Positions 62,031 through 64,000 of a stretch of DNA of 64,000 nucleotides are shown here, one piece after another. The stretch is taken from assembly GCF_009797025.1 (NCBI RefSeq), contig NZ_CP047027.1:2790001-2854000 (forward strand), given 5' to 3'. Source of the DNA: Cellulophaga sp. L1A9 (GTDB taxonomy: Bacteria; Bacteroidota; Bacteroidia; Flavobacteriales; Flavobacteriaceae). The notes under the pieces are model-generated. The model did not search any database and was not told where the DNA came from. It was given only the letters and a program-made list of their open reading frames with translations. The translations under genes and the position numbers were made by a program. Numbering within the stretch: position 1 is the first letter of the stretch; the number at the start of each line of letters is the position of its first letter.

Positions 62031-62294
62031 CTAAAAATCACCTAAATCTTTTCTTACTAGAGCTATGTATTTTTTCATAGCATCCTTTTTAGATAGATTT
62101 TTTGCTTGAAACAAAGCATTTGCTTTGAAAGCATTAATCAAGGGAGTACTGCTTCCTGGATTCTCAAAATTCTCATTTGCAATTTTATAATAAGCATATA
62201 GCTTAAGCAGAAAATCTGCAGGTAAAGGATTGGTGTAATCATTTACGAAGGTAACTGCATTTGCAAATTCAGTCTGAAGTTTATCTTTCTTCAT
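62031..62294 (-). CDS. Acyl-CoA-binding protein
   Basis: An 87-residue all-helical protein of the ACBP family, best known from eukaryotes. It keeps LQTEFANAV, PLPADFLLKLYAYYKIA (acyl-CoA-binding Tyr and Lys) and the later KKDAMKKYIALV. The Lys-Trp part of the usual motif is altered. It binds long-chain acyl-CoA, and sits at the end of a phospholipid gene cluster, overlapping psd by 14 bp. Confidence 0.88.
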   Translation of the reverse strand: MKKDKLQTEFANAVTFVNDYTNPLPADFLLKLYAYYKIANENFENPGSSTPLINAFKANALFQAKNLSKKDAMKKYIALVRKDLGDF

Positions 62295-62952
62295 CTTTTA
62301 TTGGTAAGCTAGCTATACAGGTTTTTGCACCAATAACTTTCTGATTAAGTTTTACATTAATGGCTGAATCTAAAGGTAGGAATAAATCTACCCTAGAACC
62401 AAATTTAATAAATCCGGCATCTTCTCCTTGATGTGCGCTATCTCCTACTTTTGCATAATTGACGATACGTTTTGCTAATGCTCCAGCAATTTGACGGTAT
62501 AGTATTTCACCAAATTTTGGTGTTTTAATTACAATAGTGGTTCTTTCGTTCTCTTCACTAGCTTTTGGATGCCAAGCTACTAGAAATTTACCAGGATGGT
62601 ATTTAGAATAGGTAATAGCACCACTTGCAGGATACCGAGTAACATGTACATTTATAGGCGACATAAAAATAGAAACCTGAAGACGTTTGTCTTTAAAGTA
62701 TTCATTTTCTTGCACTTCTTCAATAACCACAACTTTACCATCTACAGGAGCTAAAATTTCATCGAAACTTTTTAGAACCTTACGTTTTGGATTTCTAAAG
62801 AATTGGAGAATAGTAATTAAAAAAACTATTGCCGTAATTTGAATAAGTAGTTTTAACCAATTTAAATCAATATAATAATGGGCAGCTAGAACTGTAATAG
62901 CCACTAAGAAAAATGAGATTAAAATAATTTTTTGCCCTTCTTTATGAAACAT
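62281..62952 (-). CDS. psd: Phosphatidylserine decarboxylase family protein
   Basis: Makes phosphatidylethanolamine from phosphatidylserine. The 223-residue short form has two N-terminal membrane segments (about 8-45), ILAPVDGKVV, the conserved SIFMSPINVHVTRYPASG, and the self-cleavage site FIKFGSRVDLF, where the Ser becomes the pyruvoyl cofactor. It overlaps cdsA by 11 bp and the acyl-CoA-binding protein gene by 14 bp. Confidence 0.94.
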   Translation of the reverse strand: MFHKEGQKIILISFFLVAITVLAAHYYIDLNWLKLLIQITAIVFLITILQFFRNPKRKVLKSFDEILAPVDGKVVVIEEVQENEYFKDKRLQVSIFMSPINVHVTRYPASGAITYSKYHPGKFLVAWHPKASEENERTTIVIKTPKFGEILYRQIAGALAKRIVNYAKVGDSAHQGEDAGFIKFGSRVDLFLPLDSAINVKLNQKVIGAKTCIASLPIKDEER

Positions 62953-63757
62953 GGTTGAAAATATTTAAGGTTAAATACGCAAAAGGTGCTGCGAAAATTA
63001 AACTGTCTAAACGGTCTAGCATCCCACCGTGACCTGGTAAAATAGCGCCACTATCTTTCACACCAGCAGCTCTTTTAAATTTTGATTCTATTAAATCTCC
63101 TAAACTACCAGAAACTACAATAACAACAGCTAGAATAAGCCACTGTATGAGGTTAATGTGGGTTTCGTATTTAGATAAAAAATATGCAGCAATTAAAGCG
63201 AAAACTAAACCACCAATAGTGCCTTCCCAAGTTTTTTTAGGAGATACACTAGGGAAAAGTTTATTTTTTCCAATGGTTTTTCCAACTAGGTAGGCAAATG
63301 AATCGTTTACCCATATGAGTATAAAAATACCCATGATTAAAAATTTCGCAAAATTATTTTGTTGATACGGTATCATGGTCAAAAATATACAACCTCCTCC
63401 AATATAAAACAATCCAATTAAAAATTTTTGAAGGCTTTTGAACTTTTTTTCTTTAGGGGAAAATAAGTAAAATAAAAGTCCGATGTTGATGGTTATTGTA
63501 ATGAACATCAAAATATTTATAATTGATTTTCCGTAAGAATAATCATTAATAAGATAAATGAAAGCCCACCAAAGTGTCAAGTAAGCTGCGAAAATATAGT
63601 AGCCAGGTAATTTGGTCATCCTCTTGAATTCATAGAGACAAGCGAGCCCGAAAGCCATGAATAAAAAGTCAAAAGCGTCTGAACTTAAAAATATTGCAGA
63701 TAGCAATATTACCACATATACGATCCCCGTAAGTAATCTTCTGAAAATTTCTCCCAT
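62942..63757 (-). CDS. cdsA: Phosphatidate cytidylyltransferase
   Basis: Makes CDP-diacylglycerol from CTP and phosphatidate at the membrane, the entry point to phospholipid synthesis. The 271-residue protein has about eight hydrophobic segments and the CDS signature near the end: SVSPKKTWEGTIGGL, SGSLGDLIESKFKRAAGVKD and ILPGHGGMLDRLDSL. The downstream psd gene overlaps it and should be co-transcribed. Confidence 0.97.
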   Translation of the reverse strand: MGEIFRRLLTGIVYVVILLSAIFLSSDAFDFLFMAFGLACLYEFKRMTKLPGYYIFAAYLTLWWAFIYLINDYSYGKSIINILMFITITINIGLLFYLFSPKEKKFKSLQKFLIGLFYIGGGCIFLTMIPYQQNNFAKFLIMGIFILIWVNDSFAYLVGKTIGKNKLFPSVSPKKTWEGTIGGLVFALIAAYFLSKYETHINLIQWLILAVVIVVSGSLGDLIESKFKRAAGVKDSGAILPGHGGMLDRLDSLIFAAPFAYLTLNIFNHVS

Positions 63758-63758
63758 A

Positions 63759-64000
63759 TTATAAGTCTTCCAGAAGGATAAGATACAAATTTTTAGAGCT
63801 ACTCCCGTAAGTAAGGAAATCTTTTTTGTCCTCTGATATGGCTTGAAAGTGTTTAATAGTCGTAATATTAGTAGGGATACTATTCAGGTGTTTTTTCTTA
63901 ATTTTTTTTAGGCCTTCTCCAATAGAATTTACTAATTGGCTGGTGGTTGCGAAAACTATAAAATTTTCAGGGAGCTCATTTAGTTTGCGATCTCTAAGTT
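63759..64000 (-). CDS. LUD-domain-like protein, C-terminal end (partial)
   Basis: An open frame enters from the right edge and stops at TAA (complement of 63759-63761), 1 bp before the cdsA start. The visible 80 residues include FIVFATTSQLVNSIGEGLKK, TNITTIKHFQA and the ending NLYLILLEDL. This fits the end of a LUD-domain (LutC-like) protein, which I recall next to cdsA in flavobacteria, but the piece is too short to be certain. Confidence 0.6.
   Translation of the reverse strand, partial: LRDRKLNELPENFIVFATTSQLVNSIGEGLKKIKKKHLNSIPTNITTIKHFQAISEDKKDFLTYGSSSKNLYLILLEDL

Overview
The window is AT-rich and comes from a chromosome of the Bacteroidota, very probably a marine member of the Flavobacteriaceae (Cellulophaga, Maribacter or Zobellia type; the genus cannot be fixed from sequence alone). 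The signs are a Na+-NQR operon, type IX secretion (T9SS) type B C-terminal sorting domains, carboxypeptidase-regulatory-like beta-sandwich proteins, DUF6702- and DUF6747-type small proteins, promoters of the TTG/TAnnTTTG class, and no obvious Shine-Dalgarno sequences. There are no rRNA or tRNA genes, CRISPR arrays or insertion sequences that I can see.

Layout. 1-3644 (+): the end of nqrD, then nqrE and nqrF, a terminator, a small protein and the flavin transferase gene apbE, so sodium pump and maturation factor lie together. 3637-6829 (-): gpmI, map and a methyltransferase. 7049-9849: an ankyrin protein, a 55-residue membrane protein missed by length cut-offs, an M48 protease, a Tat-exported M15 peptidase and an acetyltransferase. 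9908-22155 (-): the most unusual part, a duplicated two-gene cassette. Each copy has a giant repeat-built secreted protein (2064 and 1158 residues) resembling phage tail fibres, followed at once by a 385-residue protein with a T9SS type B sorting domain. The larger giant carries six nearly identical 363-bp repeats; the smaller carries a 192-bp repeat. 22314-29291: peptidase E, a four-gene tandem array of secreted beta-sandwich paralogues, a DUF6702 protein and an M1 metallopeptidase.

29480-39856: tatA, a PAP2 phosphatase, an O-methyltransferase, an acetyltransferase, kynureninase, an MFS transporter, an astacin-type lipoprotein protease, two envelope proteins, a ClpP, kynurenine 3-monooxygenase and a DUF4174 protein. 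Kynureninase and the monooxygenase are consecutive steps of one pathway but sit about 5 kb apart. 39958-47058: a cysteine-free relative of the zinc-ribbon coiled-coil family, a Nif3 protein, lpxK, a TPR hybrid histidine kinase overlapping a GAPDH gene, and lipA. 47152-49359: two ECF sigma factors, one with an adjacent anti-sigma factor, and a small Cys-rich membrane protein.

49568-59783: murB, an aminotransferase, an aspartyl protease with a PDZ domain, a DUF1573 protein back-to-back with valS, a FAH-family hydrolase, a small zinc-ribbon membrane protein, an unusual zinc-ribbon/SDR fusion and a DoxX-like protein. 60006-64000: a two-component system, then a convergent phospholipid cluster (LUD-like end, cdsA, psd, acyl-CoA-binding protein) with overlapping genes. 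Most of the window is ordinary core genome. The accessory-looking parts are the surface-protein cassettes (9.9-22.2 kb) and the secreted paralogue array (23.2-26.4 kb).
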